A DNA stretch of 53,718 bases from Sphingomonadales bacterium BRH_c42 (GCA_001516125.1 LOEX01000118.1:1-53718); one strand, 5' to 3'; shown: positions 18,915 through 28,412, counted from the first letter of the stretch. The notes: generated from the sequence alone by a model not told the origin. Translations and numbers: made by a program.

Positions 18915-20230
18915 GCTTTACCGGCGAGCCACGCGAGGAAGTCGCCCGCGGCGCGCGGGCGCTGGTGTTGTGCCCGGAGATCAAGGGCCAACGCCACGAT
19001 CTCGACGGGAAGGGCAGGCTGGACGAGGCGTGTGGACTGGCGCTGGCGATTGGACTTCAGATCGTCGAAGCAAGTTTGCTGCCAGTCCGCTCCGTTCGTG
19101 CCAACACCCTGTTCGGCAGCGGCCAGGTTGAGCGCATTGCCGCCGATTGTGAGCTGCATTCGGCCGAACTGGTCGTCGTCGATGGCGCGCTGAGCGCAAT
19201 CCAGCAGCGCAACCTCGAAGAAAAGCTGGGGCGTAAGGTAATCGACCGCACCGGGCTGATTCTCGAGATCTTCGGCGAACGCGCGGCCACCGCGGAGGGG
19301 CGGCTTCAGGTCGAACTGGCGCATCTCGACTATCAACAAAGCCGCCTGGTGCGAAGCTGGACCCACCTCGAGCGCCAGCGCGGCGGCTTCGGCTTTCTCG
19401 GCGGCCCTGGCGAGACGCAGATCGAGGCCGACCGGCGGATGATCCGCCAGCGCATGGGCCGGTTGCGGCGCGAGCTGGAGCAGGTGCGCAAGACCCGCAA
19501 GCTGCATCGCGGCAGGCGCGAAAAGGCGCCTTGGCCGGTGATCGCATTGGTCGGTTATACCAACGCCGGCAAATCGTCGCTGTTCAACCGGCTCACCGGA
19601 TCGGATGTAATGGCGGAAGATCTGCTCTTCGCCACGCTCGACCCGACGATGCGTGCGATCGGTCTGCCCGGGATAGAAAAGGCGATCCTTTCGGATACGG
19701 TCGGCTTCATCTCGGACCTGCCGACGCAGCTGGTTGCAGCCTTTCGGGCGACGCTGGAAGAGGTCACTTCGGCCGACCTCATCCTTCACGTTCGCGACAT
19801 GGCCAATGCCGCGCACAGTGCGCAGAAAAAACAGGTCATGGCGGTGCTCGCTGATCTCGGCATTGTCGATCTGCAATCCGGTGAAAGCTCAATCCCGATC
19901 CTTGAAGTCTGGAACAAGATCGACCTGCTTGCGCCCGAAGAAGCGCAGGAGCTTGACCGGGTCTGCCGCGAGCGAGAGGACGCTGTGGCAATCTCAGCGG
20001 TGACAGGGGAGGGGATTGAACCCCTGCTCGATCGCGTGTCGCAAATGTTGACCGGTGAGGCGCGCGAATTTGAGCTGCTGCTGCCAGCCAGTGACGGCAG
20101 GCGGATTGCCTGGCTGCATGCGCACGGCGAAGTGATATCCGACGAGGAGTCCACTGGCACGGGGGAGGCATTGCGCAAGCTGGTGGTACGGCTCAATCCC
20201 AAGGAATTCGGGCAGTTCCGCTCGCTATAG
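18911..20230 (+). CDS. hflX: HflX ribosome-associated GTPase; probable CTG start
   Basis: Ribosome-splitting GTPase of the HflX family. N-terminal domain ([25 protein letters not shown]), glycine-rich [21 protein letters not shown], then G1 [10 protein letters not shown]3 DTVGF and G4 NKID. The first ATG/GTG/TTG in frame is GTG 18965, which would begin inside beta-strand 1 (RALVLCPEI). The in-frame stop is at 18896-18898, and between them only CTG 18911 can serve. It forms CTGA with the hfq stop and has GAAGG 9 nt upstream. I annotate CTG; GTG 18965 (421 residues) is the conservative alternative. Confidence 0.9.
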   Translation: MSFTGEPREEVARGARALVLCPEIKGQRHDLDGKGRLDEACGLALAIGLQIVEASLLPVRSVRANTLFGSGQVERIAADCELHSAELVVVDGALSAIQQRNLEEKLGRKVIDRTGLILEIFGERAATAEGRLQVELAHLDYQQSRLVRSWTHLERQRGGFGFLGGPGETQIEADRRMIRQRMGRLRRELEQVRKTRKLHRGRREKAPWPVIALVGYTNAGKSSLFNRLTGSDVMAEDLLFATLDPTMRAIGLPGIEKAILSDTVGFISDLPTQLVAAFRATLEEVTSADLILHVRDMANAAHSAQKKQVMAVLADLGIVDLQSGESSIPILEVWNKIDLLAPEEAQELDRVCREREDAVAISAVTGEGIEPLLDRVSQMLTGEAREFELLLPASDGRRIAWLHAHGEVISDEESTGTGEALRKLVVRLNPKEFGQFRSL

Positions 20231-20235
20231 AGCCG

Positions 20236-21000
20236 TCAGGTGCGTTCCCGGCCTTTGACCTGCTGCCAAAGCTCCTCCTGCTCATCGAGCGTTAGTTCGG
20301 AAAATTGCGGCCCGGCCAATTGCTCCATGGCCTTGAATCGTGTTTCAAACTTGTGGTTCGCCGCGCGCAGGGCTTCTTCGGCATTGATGCCATAAGCGCG
20401 AACCAGATTGACCGCGGCAAACAGCAGGTCGCCCGCTTCCTCTTTGCGCTCGTTCTCTGAACTCGCCTCGGCAAGCTCTTTCAATTCCTCATAAATTTTT
20501 GCCAGCGGCCCTAAAATATCGGGCCAGTCGAACCCGGTGCGGGCGGCGCGTTTTTGCAGTTTCTGTGCACGGAGCAAGGCCGGCAAGGCCGCGGCAACTC
20601 CGTCAATGGCGCTGAGGGCGCCTTTGTCCACGCGCTCTTGCGCCTTTATAGCTTCCCAATGTTCGTCGCGGGGCACTGTTCTGGTCGATTCGTTACCGAA
20701 GATATGCGGGTGCCGCGCGACCAGCTTGTCCGCGATTGAGCGGGCGATGTCGTCCAAGTTGAACAGACCATCTTCTTCGGCAATGCGTGCCTGGAACACC
20801 ACCTGAAACAGAAGATCGCCGAGTTCATCCTTGATCTCGTTCGGATCGCCACGTTCAACCGCATCGGCAACTTCATAAGCTTCTTCGATCGTATGCGGGA
20901 CGATAGTGGCAGATGTTTGCGCAAGGTCCCATTCGCATCCGCGTTGCGGATCGCGCAGTGTGGCCATGATCGCGAGAAGGCGGGATATTTGATCGACCAC
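20236..21000 (-). CDS. mazG: MazG nucleoside triphosphate pyrophosphohydrolase
   Basis: 254 residues with tandem MazG folds: the first shows TIEEAYEVADAVERGDPNEIKDELGDLLFQ, whose ExxE...ExxD pattern binds magnesium, and the second shows EELKELAEA...KEEAGDLLFAAVN. It hydrolyses NTPs to NMPs, removing aberrant nucleotides and influencing (p)ppGpp. GTG 21000 gives a family-like start (VDQISRLLAIMATLRDP); TTG 21015 lies 5 codons upstream without a Shine-Dalgarno. It converges on hflX with only 5 bp between the stops. Confidence 0.95.
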   Translation of the reverse strand: MVDQISRLLAIMATLRDPQRGCEWDLAQTSATIVPHTIEEAYEVADAVERGDPNEIKDELGDLLFQVVFQARIAEEDGLFNLDDIARSIADKLVARHPHIFGNESTRTVPRDEHWEAIKAQERVDKGALSAIDGVAAALPALLRAQKLQKRAARTGFDWPDILGPLAKIYEELKELAEASSENERKEEAGDLLFAAVNLVRAYGINAEEALRAANHKFETRFKAMEQLAGPQFSELTLDEQEELWQQVKGRERT

Positions 21001-21070
21001 ACGACACCCAGGCAAGATTGATAATATATATTATGTTAAATTAAAGAGGGAGGCGCTGCGATCAAGCCAG

Positions 21071-21244
21071 TCAGGCGCCCCGCATCGTACCGAACAGGAA
21101 AAAGACCCCCATGAATATCGCCATCCACACAAACGCCATGCGTAGCGCCTTGCTCCAGTTCAATCGATGTGAAGCAAGTGCGCCGCCGACAAGGATGAGC
21201 CATCCAGTCAGCGCCACGATCTGCACGGTATCGACCTCGTTCAC
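21071..21244 (-). CDS. 57-residue two-helix membrane protein, function unknown
   Basis: Short frame from GTG 21244 to TGA 21071. The protein begins MNEVDTVQIVALTGWLILVG and contains two transmembrane helices (about residues 8-25 and 37-53, the second MAFVWMAIFMGVFFLFG), joined by a basic loop ASHRLNWSKALR, so the loop is probably cytoplasmic. The GTG overlaps the stop of the MBL-hydrolase gene (GTGA), the same coupling used throughout this string. Overlap, hydrophobic design and the lack of any other feature here argue for a real gene. I do not recognise a function. Confidence 0.75.
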   Translation of the reverse strand: MNEVDTVQIVALTGWLILVGGALASHRLNWSKALRMAFVWMAIFMGVFFLFGTMRGA

Positions 21245-22008
21245 GCGATCAGTTCCATCCCGTCATATCCCACAAGCACATGCGCCGGTGTTTCCGACTC
21301 AATTGCGGCATAATCCATGCTCTTGTCGAGATGGCTGAGCACAAGTTTCTTTGCCTGGCACCGCTCCGCAAGATCCAGGGCCATCGCAAGATTGGCATGC
21401 GTGGGATGCGGCTCGCGCCTGAGGCAATCGGAAACGAGAATATCCACCCCACTAAACAACCGGATCATGTCATCCGTAATCGCACTATAATCAGTTGCAT
21501 AGGCAATACACCTGCCATCAGCCTCGAAACGGAAGCCGGTCGTTTCGCCAGGGCCATGCGGCATCTGGCACCAACTTACGGCGAAACCGGCAAACAGCCG
21601 CAGCCGGTCGAGCGACTCTATCATGGCGATCGTGGGATAGCCGTGCTGGCCGGAAAACACATAACCGAAGCGCTGGCGAAGTCTGTGGACGGTCTCGCTC
21701 GATGCGAATCCCGGTATTGGCCCGCCGCGGCCATAGCGCAGCACCCGTAGATCATCGATCCCGTGGCAGTGATCGGCGTGATCGTGCGTCCAGAACACGC
21801 CGTCGATCCGGTCAATGTTGTTATCGAGCAACTGCTGCCTGAGATCGGTCGAGGTGTCGACCAGCAGGCGGCCGCCATCATCGCTCTCGACCAGGATGGA
21901 AACACGGCTGCGGCGGTTTCTGGGTTCGGCGGGATCGCAGTCGCCCCAGTCATTGCCGATGCGCGGAACCCCGGTCGAGGTGCCGGAACCTAATACGACC
22001 AGCTTCAA
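21241..22008 (-). CDS. MBL-fold metallo-hydrolase (phosphoribosyl cyclic phosphodiesterase-like)
   Basis: 255-residue metallo-beta-lactamase-fold enzyme. Opening LVVLGSGTSTGVPRIG and the metal site THDHADHCHGIDDLR are visible, followed by SDCLR and a late His (LSHLDKS). The shape resembles PhnP/lipoyl-transferase-associated phosphodiesterases that act on cyclic phosphate esters; the true substrate is unknown. ATGA overlap with tatD upstream and GTGA overlap with the small membrane gene downstream. Confidence 0.88.
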   Translation of the reverse strand: MKLVVLGSGTSTGVPRIGNDWGDCDPAEPRNRRSRVSILVESDDGGRLLVDTSTDLRQQLLDNNIDRIDGVFWTHDHADHCHGIDDLRVLRYGRGGPIPGFASSETVHRLRQRFGYVFSGQHGYPTIAMIESLDRLRLFAGFAVSWCQMPHGPGETTGFRFEADGRCIAYATDYSAITDDMIRLFSGVDILVSDCLRREPHPTHANLAMALDLAERCQAKKLVLSHLDKSMDYAAIESETPAHVLVGYDGMELIA

Positions 22009-22781
22009 GACACGGCCTTGCTGAACAACCGGAAAAAATTTGCCGTCGTATTGTCGGCAAGCCTGTCCAATGGTTCGCCGCGCAAATCAGCAAGGAATCC
22101 TGCCGTGTCAGCGACGAATGCCGGCTCACACGGCCTGCCGCGATGCGGGACCGGGGCCAGAAACGGGCTATCGGTTTCGACCAGCAAGCGATCCTTGGGA
22201 ATTACTCTTGCGATTTCCTGTAGTTCCGCTGCATTCTTGAACGTGACTATGCCGGAAATCGAGATCGAAAGGCCCAGCTGCAACACACGCTCAGCGAAAG
22301 CGGCAGAGGCGGTGAAGCAATGGATCAATGCCGGGAAAACCCCTTTATCCATCTCATCCGAGAGAATGGCGAGTGTGTCATCCTCGGCATCGCGGGTATG
22401 CACGATCAAGGGCAAGCCGGTTTCGCGCGCGACGCCGATATGCACACGGAAAAGATCGCGCTGAACGCCGCGATCCGATTTATCGTAGTAATAATCGAGC
22501 CCCGTCTCGCCGATCCCGATCACTCGCGGATGCGACGATGCCGTGAGCAGCGCTTCCGCGCCCAGATCCGCATGAGCATCGGCCTCGTGCGGATGAATGC
22601 CCACACTGGCCCAGACGTCAGCCTCGCGCTCCGCAGTTGCGATGACCTGCGCCCATTCCGACTGGCGAGTTGAGATATTGAGGAAGTGCCCCACCCCGGC
22701 CTCGCGCGCCCGTGCCAACACTCCGGCCTGATCCTCGACCAGCCCCTTGTACTCGAGATGGCAGTGGCTATCGACCAGCAT
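22005..22781 (-). CDS. tatD: TatD-family metal-dependent deoxyribonuclease
   Basis: 258-residue amidohydrolase-fold nuclease. Metal ligands DSHCHLE near the N-terminus, GIGETGLDYYYDKS, PLIVHTRDAEDDT, ALIHCFTASAAFAE and LLVETDSPFLAP are all present. Family members act as 3'-5' exonucleases in DNA repair. ATG 22781 overlaps the metG stop (TGATG); an upstream GTG 22784 is possible. The metG-tatD-MBL order is common in alphaproteobacteria. Confidence 0.94.
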   Translation of the reverse strand: MLVDSHCHLEYKGLVEDQAGVLARAREAGVGHFLNISTRQSEWAQVIATAEREADVWASVGIHPHEADAHADLGAEALLTASSHPRVIGIGETGLDYYYDKSDRGVQRDLFRVHIGVARETGLPLIVHTRDAEDDTLAILSDEMDKGVFPALIHCFTASAAFAERVLQLGLSISISGIVTFKNAAELQEIARVIPKDRLLVETDSPFLAPVPHRGRPCEPAFVADTAGFLADLRGEPLDRLADNTTANFFRLFSKAVS

Positions 22782-24355
22782 CACGCGGCGGCCTCCTCCT
22801 CGGGCAATTCAAGGCGCGGGAATACGCCGACCGGCTGAGATACAGAAAAGCCGCTCTCGACCAGGCGGTGAAGCCAGTCGTCGTCATTCAGCGCCGTAAA
22901 GTTGCGCGCATCCGCACCGACTCCAATCTGATCGAGCAGCTTGTCCGCAGATGACGGAACAACGGGCCGAACCGCGATGCTGAGCGCGCGAACGCAGCGG
23001 AACAGCGTCATCAACACAGCCTCCATCCTTGCGGGATCGGTTTTGCGAAGCGACCACGGGGCTTGTTCATCGACGTACTGATTGCAGGCATGGACAGCGC
23101 GCATCCAGGCATCGAGCCCTATACTGAAATTGAGTGCCTCGAACTCGCGCGGCAGCAGGTTGCAGCAGGCATCGTTGACCACGCCCTCAAGCCCAATATC
23201 CTCGTCAGCAGGTGAATAATCGCTGTTGAGCTTCCCACCGATATTTTTGAAAATCATCGACAATGTCCGCTGCGCCAGGTTGCCGAAGCTGTTCGCCAGT
23301 TCGGCATTGGTGCGCGTCACGATCGCTTCGGGCGAATAGCTGCCATCCTGCCCGAAGGCGATTTCGCGCATGAAGAAATAGCGCAGGTTATCGACCCCGA
23401 ACCGCTCGGCAAGTTCCATCGGGTCAACGACATTGCCCGCGCTCTTGCTCATCTTCTCCCCGCCGCGCGCCAGCAGAAATCCATGTCCGAAAACCTGTTT
23501 GGGCAGCGGCAGACCCGCGCTCATCAGGAAGGCAGGCCAAAATACCGTATGGAACCGAACGATATCCTTGCCGATCATGTGGATGTCGGCGGGCCAGAAT
23601 TTCTGGAATTGCTCGCCTTGCGCATCGGGAAATCCGACGCCGGTCATATAGGTCGTCAGCGCGTCGACCCAGACATACATGACATGCCCGTCCGAGCCCG
23701 GCACCGGCACGCCCCAGTCGAAGCTGGTGCGCGAGACGCTGAGATCTTTGAGCCCGCCCTCGACGAAGCGCATCACTTCGTTGCGGCGGCTTTCAGGGCG
23801 GATGAAATCGGGATTGTCGCGGTAGTGCGCGAGCAACCGCTCCTGATAGTTCGACAGGCGGAAGAACCAGGTTTCCTCCGCCGTCCATTCGACGGGCGTT
23901 CCCTGCGGCGAGAGTTTTTCGCCTCCTTCGCCTTCAGACAATTCGCTTTCGTCGTAGAATGCCTCGTCGCGGACCGAATACCAGCCCTCGTAACGGTCAA
24001 GATAGAGATCGCCCGCCGCCTCCATCCGTTTCCACAACTCAATGCTTGCCGCGTGATGGCGCGGCTCGGTGGTGCGTACGAATGCATCGCACGAGATGTT
24101 GAGCCTGGCGCACATCTCACGGAAATAGCCTGACATCTCGTTGGCAAGATCGATGGTTTCCCGCCCGGCCTTGCGCGCGGTCTGGTCCATCTTGAGCCCG
24201 TGCTCGTCGGTGCCGGTGACGAAAAAGACCTCGCGGCCGCGCGCGCGCTGGAACCGCGCCATGACATCGGTGGCTATCCCTTCATAGGCGTGGCCGATAT
24301 GCGGGCGTCCATTGGGATAGTTGATCGCAGTGGTGATATAGAATGGCTCAGGCAT
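22781..24355 (-). CDS. metG: Methionyl-tRNA synthetase (zinc-knuckle-free type)
   Basis: 524-residue class I synthetase charging initiator and elongator tRNA-Met. HIGH at residues 19-22 and KMSKS (GGEKMSKSAGNVVDP) are intact. The connective region between YDESELSEG and PQGTPVEWTAEETWFFRLS has no cysteine knuckle, as in the short MetG form. The C-terminal dimerisation domain of the E. coli enzyme is absent. ATG 24355 (MPEPFYITTAINYPNG) is the conserved start and overlaps the holB stop by 8 bp. Confidence 0.97.
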   Translation of the reverse strand: MPEPFYITTAINYPNGRPHIGHAYEGIATDVMARFQRARGREVFFVTGTDEHGLKMDQTARKAGRETIDLANEMSGYFREMCARLNISCDAFVRTTEPRHHAASIELWKRMEAAGDLYLDRYEGWYSVRDEAFYDESELSEGEGGEKLSPQGTPVEWTAEETWFFRLSNYQERLLAHYRDNPDFIRPESRRNEVMRFVEGGLKDLSVSRTSFDWGVPVPGSDGHVMYVWVDALTTYMTGVGFPDAQGEQFQKFWPADIHMIGKDIVRFHTVFWPAFLMSAGLPLPKQVFGHGFLLARGGEKMSKSAGNVVDPMELAERFGVDNLRYFFMREIAFGQDGSYSPEAIVTRTNAELANSFGNLAQRTLSMIFKNIGGKLNSDYSPADEDIGLEGVVNDACCNLLPREFEALNFSIGLDAWMRAVHACNQYVDEQAPWSLRKTDPARMEAVLMTLFRCVRALSIAVRPVVPSSADKLLDQIGVGADARNFTALNDDDWLHRLVESGFSVSQPVGVFPRLELPEEEAAA

Positions 24356-25310
24356 CGGCGCGTTCGCTAGCTGCCGCGGCGCGTGCAAGCAAGCTTCCGA
24401 TTTCCATGACCAGCAGGCCGACATCGAAATTGTAGGTGGAGGCTTGCCCGGCAAGTTCCACCAGCGCCGCGTGCGCGTCGATCAGCTGCGGGCTGCGGTC
24501 CGGACTGCATCGCTCCGCCTGCTGCGCCGCAATTGCCCGGGCAAGATCGAGTGCAGCCTGGATTCGGGCGCGGTCCGGCCTTGCCCCGATCGCCGCGACA
24601 AGCTGCCCCCTCAACTTGAACGCCGGGTCCCCCTGTTCGGCAATCTCGCGCATCAAGGCGGCAACGGGTGCCAGATTCTGTTCGATGAACCCCATCGCAG
24701 CACCGAATGAACCGCCGGCAGCGCTGATAGCGGCTTCGCTTGCCCGAAGATCGGCATCGGGTGCGTACTGGCGCAGCATTTGCGCAATCTGGTTGTCGCT
24801 CAGCTCGGCAAAGCGCAGCATCCGGCAGCGCGAGCGGATCGTTGGCAGCAGACGCTGGGGCCGGTGCGCCACCAGCAGGAAGTATGTGCCCTGCGGCGGT
24901 TCCTCAAGGCTCTTGAGCAGCGCGTTCGAGGCCGATTTTTCCAGATCGTCAGCCGGATCGATAATGACCGCGCGGCGCGAACCCAGCGTTGGCCTGGTGA
25001 ACAGGCGTTGTTGCATCGCCCTGATCTGTGCCACCGAAATGCCGCGCTTGATCTCGTACGCCTTGCCCTCCTGCCGCTTGGCCTCCTCCTTTTCGTCCTT
25101 GGGCAAATGCGTAAGGACAAGGATATCCGGATGGTCCACCGCGGGCTGCTGAATTCCGTCCTCTGCCACCAGCGCGCGCGCGGCGGCCAGCGCGAATTCG
25201 CGCTTGCCCAGGCCCGCCTTGCCCGCCAACAGCCAGGCATGGTGCATCCGCGCACCGCCCATGGCCTCGTGCCATTCCCGCCGCGGCTCGGCATGATTGG
25301 GCCATTCCAT
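24348..25310 (-). CDS. holB: DNA polymerase III delta-prime subunit
   Basis: 320-residue AAA+ clamp-loader subunit. P-loop-like LLAGKAGLGKREFA, sensor and SRC motif (LLPTIRSRCRMLRF), and DPADDLEKSASNALLKSLEEPPQGTYFLL are diagnostic. It is placed directly after tmk (2 bp gap) and before metG, the common tmk-holB-metG-tatD replication/translation operon. Confidence 0.94.
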   Translation of the reverse strand: MEWPNHAEPRREWHEAMGGARMHHAWLLAGKAGLGKREFALAAARALVAEDGIQQPAVDHPDILVLTHLPKDEKEEAKRQEGKAYEIKRGISVAQIRAMQQRLFTRPTLGSRRAVIIDPADDLEKSASNALLKSLEEPPQGTYFLLVAHRPQRLLPTIRSRCRMLRFAELSDNQIAQMLRQYAPDADLRASEAAISAAGGSFGAAMGFIEQNLAPVAALMREIAEQGDPAFKLRGQLVAAIGARPDRARIQAALDLARAIAAQQAERCSPDRSPQLIDAHAALVELAGQASTYNFDVGLLVMEIGSLLARAAAASERADA

Positions 25311-25312
25311 CG

Positions 25313-25945
25313 CTACCGCTCCAGCAGCGGCGCGATGGCGCGCCAGATGCGTTGATGGATGTCTTGCGGGTCGCCATTGCCATCGATCACGGCGAAGCCT
25401 TCTGGGTCAGCTTCGGCAATCCGGCGAAATGCCTGCGCGACGTCGCGATGATATTCCGCCTGGCGTCCGCCAATTGCATCGGTCCCGTCACCATCGCGCC
25501 CGGCAATGCGCGCGGCGGTTGTCCGTTCATCAACCTCGATCAGCAGCGTCAGATCGGGCCGCAGACCACCGCTGCCAATCTCGTGCAGGGCAACGATTGC
25601 CCGCTCGCCCAGCCCTCCTGCTACGCCCTGATAGGCTCTGCTCGAATCGACAAAGCGGTCGCAGATGATCCAGCGCCCGGCTTCGAGCGCAGGGCGGATG
25701 CGGCGCGCGACATGGTCGGCCCTGGCGGCGGCAAACAGCAGCGCCTCGGCCTCGGCACCCCAACCTTCACCAGGCGGGTGGAGAAGCAGCGCCCTGATCG
25801 CCTCCGCGCCCGGAGTTCCGCCCGGTTCGCGCGTGAGTTCAACCGTAATGCCGCGCTGGGTCAAGGCATCCGCCAAAAGCCGGGACTGGGTGGATTTACC
25901 CGTCCCCTCCCCCCCTTCGAGCGCGATGAAGCGTCCGCGCGTCAT
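25313..25945 (-). CDS. tmk: Thymidylate kinase
   Basis: 210-residue kinase making dTDP from dTMP. P-loop EGGEGTGKST (10-19), DR(F/Y) motif CDRFVDSSRAYQG and LID region GRDGDGTDAIGGR are present. The length is typical. ATG 25945 lies in an ATGA overlap with dacA upstream; the stop is 2 bp from holB. Confidence 0.97.
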   Translation of the reverse strand: MTRGRFIALEGGEGTGKSTQSRLLADALTQRGITVELTREPGGTPGAEAIRALLLHPPGEGWGAEAEALLFAAARADHVARRIRPALEAGRWIICDRFVDSSRAYQGVAGGLGERAIVALHEIGSGGLRPDLTLLIEVDERTTAARIAGRDGDGTDAIGGRQAEYHRDVAQAFRRIAEADPEGFAVIDGNGDPQDIHQRIWRAIAPLLER

Positions 25946-27102
25946 GTGAACAGACCCATGACTGCGTTGACAATGCGATAGAATACGCCCGCCTTGCCAA
26001 CGTCATGTGCCGCCAGCAGCGAAATGCGCCCGGGCGGCATGCCTGCGACCACGATTTCGAGTTCGGCCAGCTTGTCGCCCGCAGCAAAGGGCGCGCGTAT
26101 GGGGCCCTCGTAATGGAGCCTCAACACGACTTGGGGATTGGTTCCTTTCGGCACCGTCGCGACTATCGGCCCGCGAGCGACCAGGTCGACCGATCGTGCA
26201 GTGCCGCCCTGAACCCTTGCCGCAGCGATGCTTTTGCCCTTGGCCAGCAGCAGGCGCTGCTCGAATGCGCCGAAGCCCCATTCGATCATTGCACGCGCGG
26301 CCTTGTCACGATCGCGGTGATGTTCGGCCCCGGCCACAACTACGGCCAGCCGTCTGCCGCCCCGTTCGGCCGAGCCGAGAAAGCCGTAGCCTGCCTGATT
26401 GGTGAACCCGGTCTTGATTCCGTCAGCCCCGGCAACGTGCCCAATCAGCGGATCGTGATTGCGCTGCGTAATCCCGCCATAAGTCAGGGCCGGTCTGCCT
26501 ATATAGCGGCGATATAACGCCGAATGACGCTCGATCATGGCCTGTGCCAGCGCGACCAGATCGCGCGCGGAGACAAAGGTGCGCCCTTCGTCGGGCCAGC
26601 CGTTGGGCGTGCCGAAATGCGAGTTGACCATTCCGATGGCGCGGGCATTGGCATTCATCAGCGCCGTCCAGTTCTCTACCGATCCTGCCGCGCCTTCGGC
26701 CAGAACGATCGACCCGTCATTGGCCGAAACCGTCGCAATCCCGCGCAGCAACTGATCCACGCTCACCCGCGCATCCTGTTCGAGGAACATGGTCGAGCCC
26801 TTGCGCCGCCACTCGGCAAAGCTCTCGGGTCGATATGCCATCACCTGCTGTGGTTTGAGCTTGCCCGCGTCGATCATCTCGAAAGCGGTATAGAGCGTCA
26901 TCACCTTGGTGATCGAGGCAGGGATGAAGCGCCTGTCTGCATTGCGTGCGTAAAGCACCTGCCCCGATGACAGGTCCATCAGCAGCACGATCGGGACAGA
27001 ATCGGACTCAGGCGGAAAGGTTGGCACACCGCGTGCACCTGCCGGACCGGCCAGGCAGGTCAACAACGCCAGCAATGTCAGGAAATGTGCGCTGATACGC
27101 AA
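25942..27102 (-). CDS. D-alanyl-D-alanine carboxypeptidase (PBP5/6 class)
   Basis: 386-residue low-molecular-weight penicillin-binding protein. Sec signal peptide in the first 23 residues (LLALLTCLAGPAGA). Active-site motifs: Ser63-x-x-Lys66 (PASITKVMT), SAN (126-128) and KTG (230-232). A C-terminal beta-sandwich domain is followed by an amphipathic end (GVFYRIVNAVMGLFT) that should lie on the inner membrane. It trims the D-Ala of muropeptides. The start is TTG 27102. It leads the tmk-holB-metG string. Confidence 0.95.
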   Translation of the reverse strand: MRISAHFLTLLALLTCLAGPAGARGVPTFPPESDSVPIVLLMDLSSGQVLYARNADRRFIPASITKVMTLYTAFEMIDAGKLKPQQVMAYRPESFAEWRRKGSTMFLEQDARVSVDQLLRGIATVSANDGSIVLAEGAAGSVENWTALMNANARAIGMVNSHFGTPNGWPDEGRTFVSARDLVALAQAMIERHSALYRRYIGRPALTYGGITQRNHDPLIGHVAGADGIKTGFTNQAGYGFLGSAERGGRRLAVVVAGAEHHRDRDKAARAMIEWGFGAFEQRLLLAKGKSIAAARVQGGTARSVDLVARGPIVATVPKGTNPQVVLRLHYEGPIRAPFAAGDKLAELEIVVAGMPPGRISLLAAHDVGKAGVFYRIVNAVMGLFT

Positions 27103-27194
27103 AACCGGCTCCCACGAAATAACGACCGGCTATAACCCCGGCGCAGCAACATGGCGAGCGCCGCGCTCTGCTTTCCACGCCAAATGCGGCAGGA

Positions 27195-28235
27195 TCACCG
27201 GGAAATCTCGTCGGCCAGCAAACCCACGCTCATCGCGTAATAATTCGAGCAATTATAGGCGAGGATCGCGCGGTAGTTCGACGTGAGCAGCCACGCAGCG
27301 GTGCCAGGGCCATCGGGCTGGAACAGTGCGGCCAAGGCATCGGGCGCGAGATAGTCCTGCGGCTGCACACCAAGCGCGCGCCATTCGGTCACGGTTTTCC
27401 ACTGGCTGTGCCGGTCATGCACGCGCGGGCAGGTCGGAGCATTGAGCTCAGTCTTGACCGCGCCCCAGTCAAACCCGGCGGGCACCGAAGCGCGAACGCC
27501 CCAGGGTTGTCCTCGCCGCCAGCCGGCATCGCGGAAATAATTGGCGATCGATGCGAAGGTATCGGCCTGGTTGGTGAAGATGTCAGCGCGCCCGTCGCCA
27601 TCGCCGTCGGCGGCAAGGCGCAGGTAAACGCTGGGCAGGAATTGGGGATTGCCGAATGCCCCTGCCCAACTGCCAACCAGTGTCGATCGTGAATAGCCCT
27701 TGTCGGCAACCTTGAGCAGACTCACGAACTCATCCGCGAACAGTTCGCGCCTGCGCCCTTCCCAGGCAAGCGTTGCCAGCGCCTGCGAAAGATCGAACGT
27801 GCCTTTGATCTGACCATAGCCGGTTTCATGCCCGTAGATTGCAACAATGATCTTGCCTGGCACGCCGTATTGCTGCTCGATCCGGAATAGGGTCTGGAGA
27901 TTGCTGCGATAGACGCCGCGCCCGCCGTTGATGCGCGCGGCATCGACGTGCCGGTCGAGATAGGCGCCCAGCCGCGGGTATCCGCTGTTGGTGGGCGTGC
28001 CGGGCTGCGCGCGGTCAAGCCGGATCACCCTGTCATTGGGGGTGAGCCCCGAAGTCATGCGGGAGATTGTCGCCTCGCTCACTCCTTCGCCCCGTGCGCG
28101 GGCGATCAGCAGCTGGACGTAGGCGTCAAAACCAACCGCTCCTTGCGTCTCAGCCGCAATCTGCGGCTGTTGAGCGGAAGCAAACGTGGCCGACAGCAGC
28201 AGAACGGTGGCAATTGACACGGTGCGCAAGCTCAT
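27195..28235 (-). CDS. Lytic murein transglycosylase, MltB family
   Basis: 346-residue peptidoglycan-cleaving enzyme with a cleavable signal peptide (ends FASAQ, about residue 22). Unlike E. coli MltB, no lipobox is present. Catalytic Glu137 lies in IYGHETGYGQ; GSWAGAFGNPQFLPS and DGDGRADIFTNQADTFASIANYF are typical of the SLT_2 fold. It is 92 bp upstream of dacA in the same direction, so envelope remodelling genes are grouped. Confidence 0.93.
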   Translation of the reverse strand: MSLRTVSIATVLLLSATFASAQQPQIAAETQGAVGFDAYVQLLIARARGEGVSEATISRMTSGLTPNDRVIRLDRAQPGTPTNSGYPRLGAYLDRHVDAARINGGRGVYRSNLQTLFRIEQQYGVPGKIIVAIYGHETGYGQIKGTFDLSQALATLAWEGRRRELFADEFVSLLKVADKGYSRSTLVGSWAGAFGNPQFLPSVYLRLAADGDGDGRADIFTNQADTFASIANYFRDAGWRRGQPWGVRASVPAGFDWGAVKTELNAPTCPRVHDRHSQWKTVTEWRALGVQPQDYLAPDALAALFQPDGPGTAAWLLTSNYRAILAYNCSNYYAMSVGLLADEISR

Positions 28236-28322
28236 GCCTGCTTTCTGTCATATCCAGCCTTAACCCGAAACAACAATTGCCTCGTGACAGCCGCCCCGCC
28301 CGGCGCTAGCAGGCCGCGAAGT

Positions 28323-28412
28323 GGACAGGTGGCCGAGTGGTTTAAGGCAGCGGTCTTGAAAACCGCCGTGGGTGCAAGCCCACCGTGGGTTCGAATCCCA
28401 CCCTGTCCGCCA
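28323..28412 (+). tRNA. tRNA-Ser (anticodon UGA), CCA encoded
   Basis: 90 nt including CCA. The acceptor stem GGACAGG pairs with CCTGTCC, the discriminator is G, and the CCA is encoded. The anticodon stem GCGGT/ACCGC closes loop CTTGAAA with anticodon TGA at 28357-28359. The long variable arm (GTGGGTGCAAGCCCAC) marks a class II serine tRNA. The T-arm is GTGGGTTCGAATCCCAC. It reads UCA and wobble-related serine codons. Confidence 0.97.

Noticed and set aside
24436-25152. 238-codon frame antisense to holB
   Set aside because: Ala/Ser/Arg-rich shadow of holB without a domain or ribosome site.
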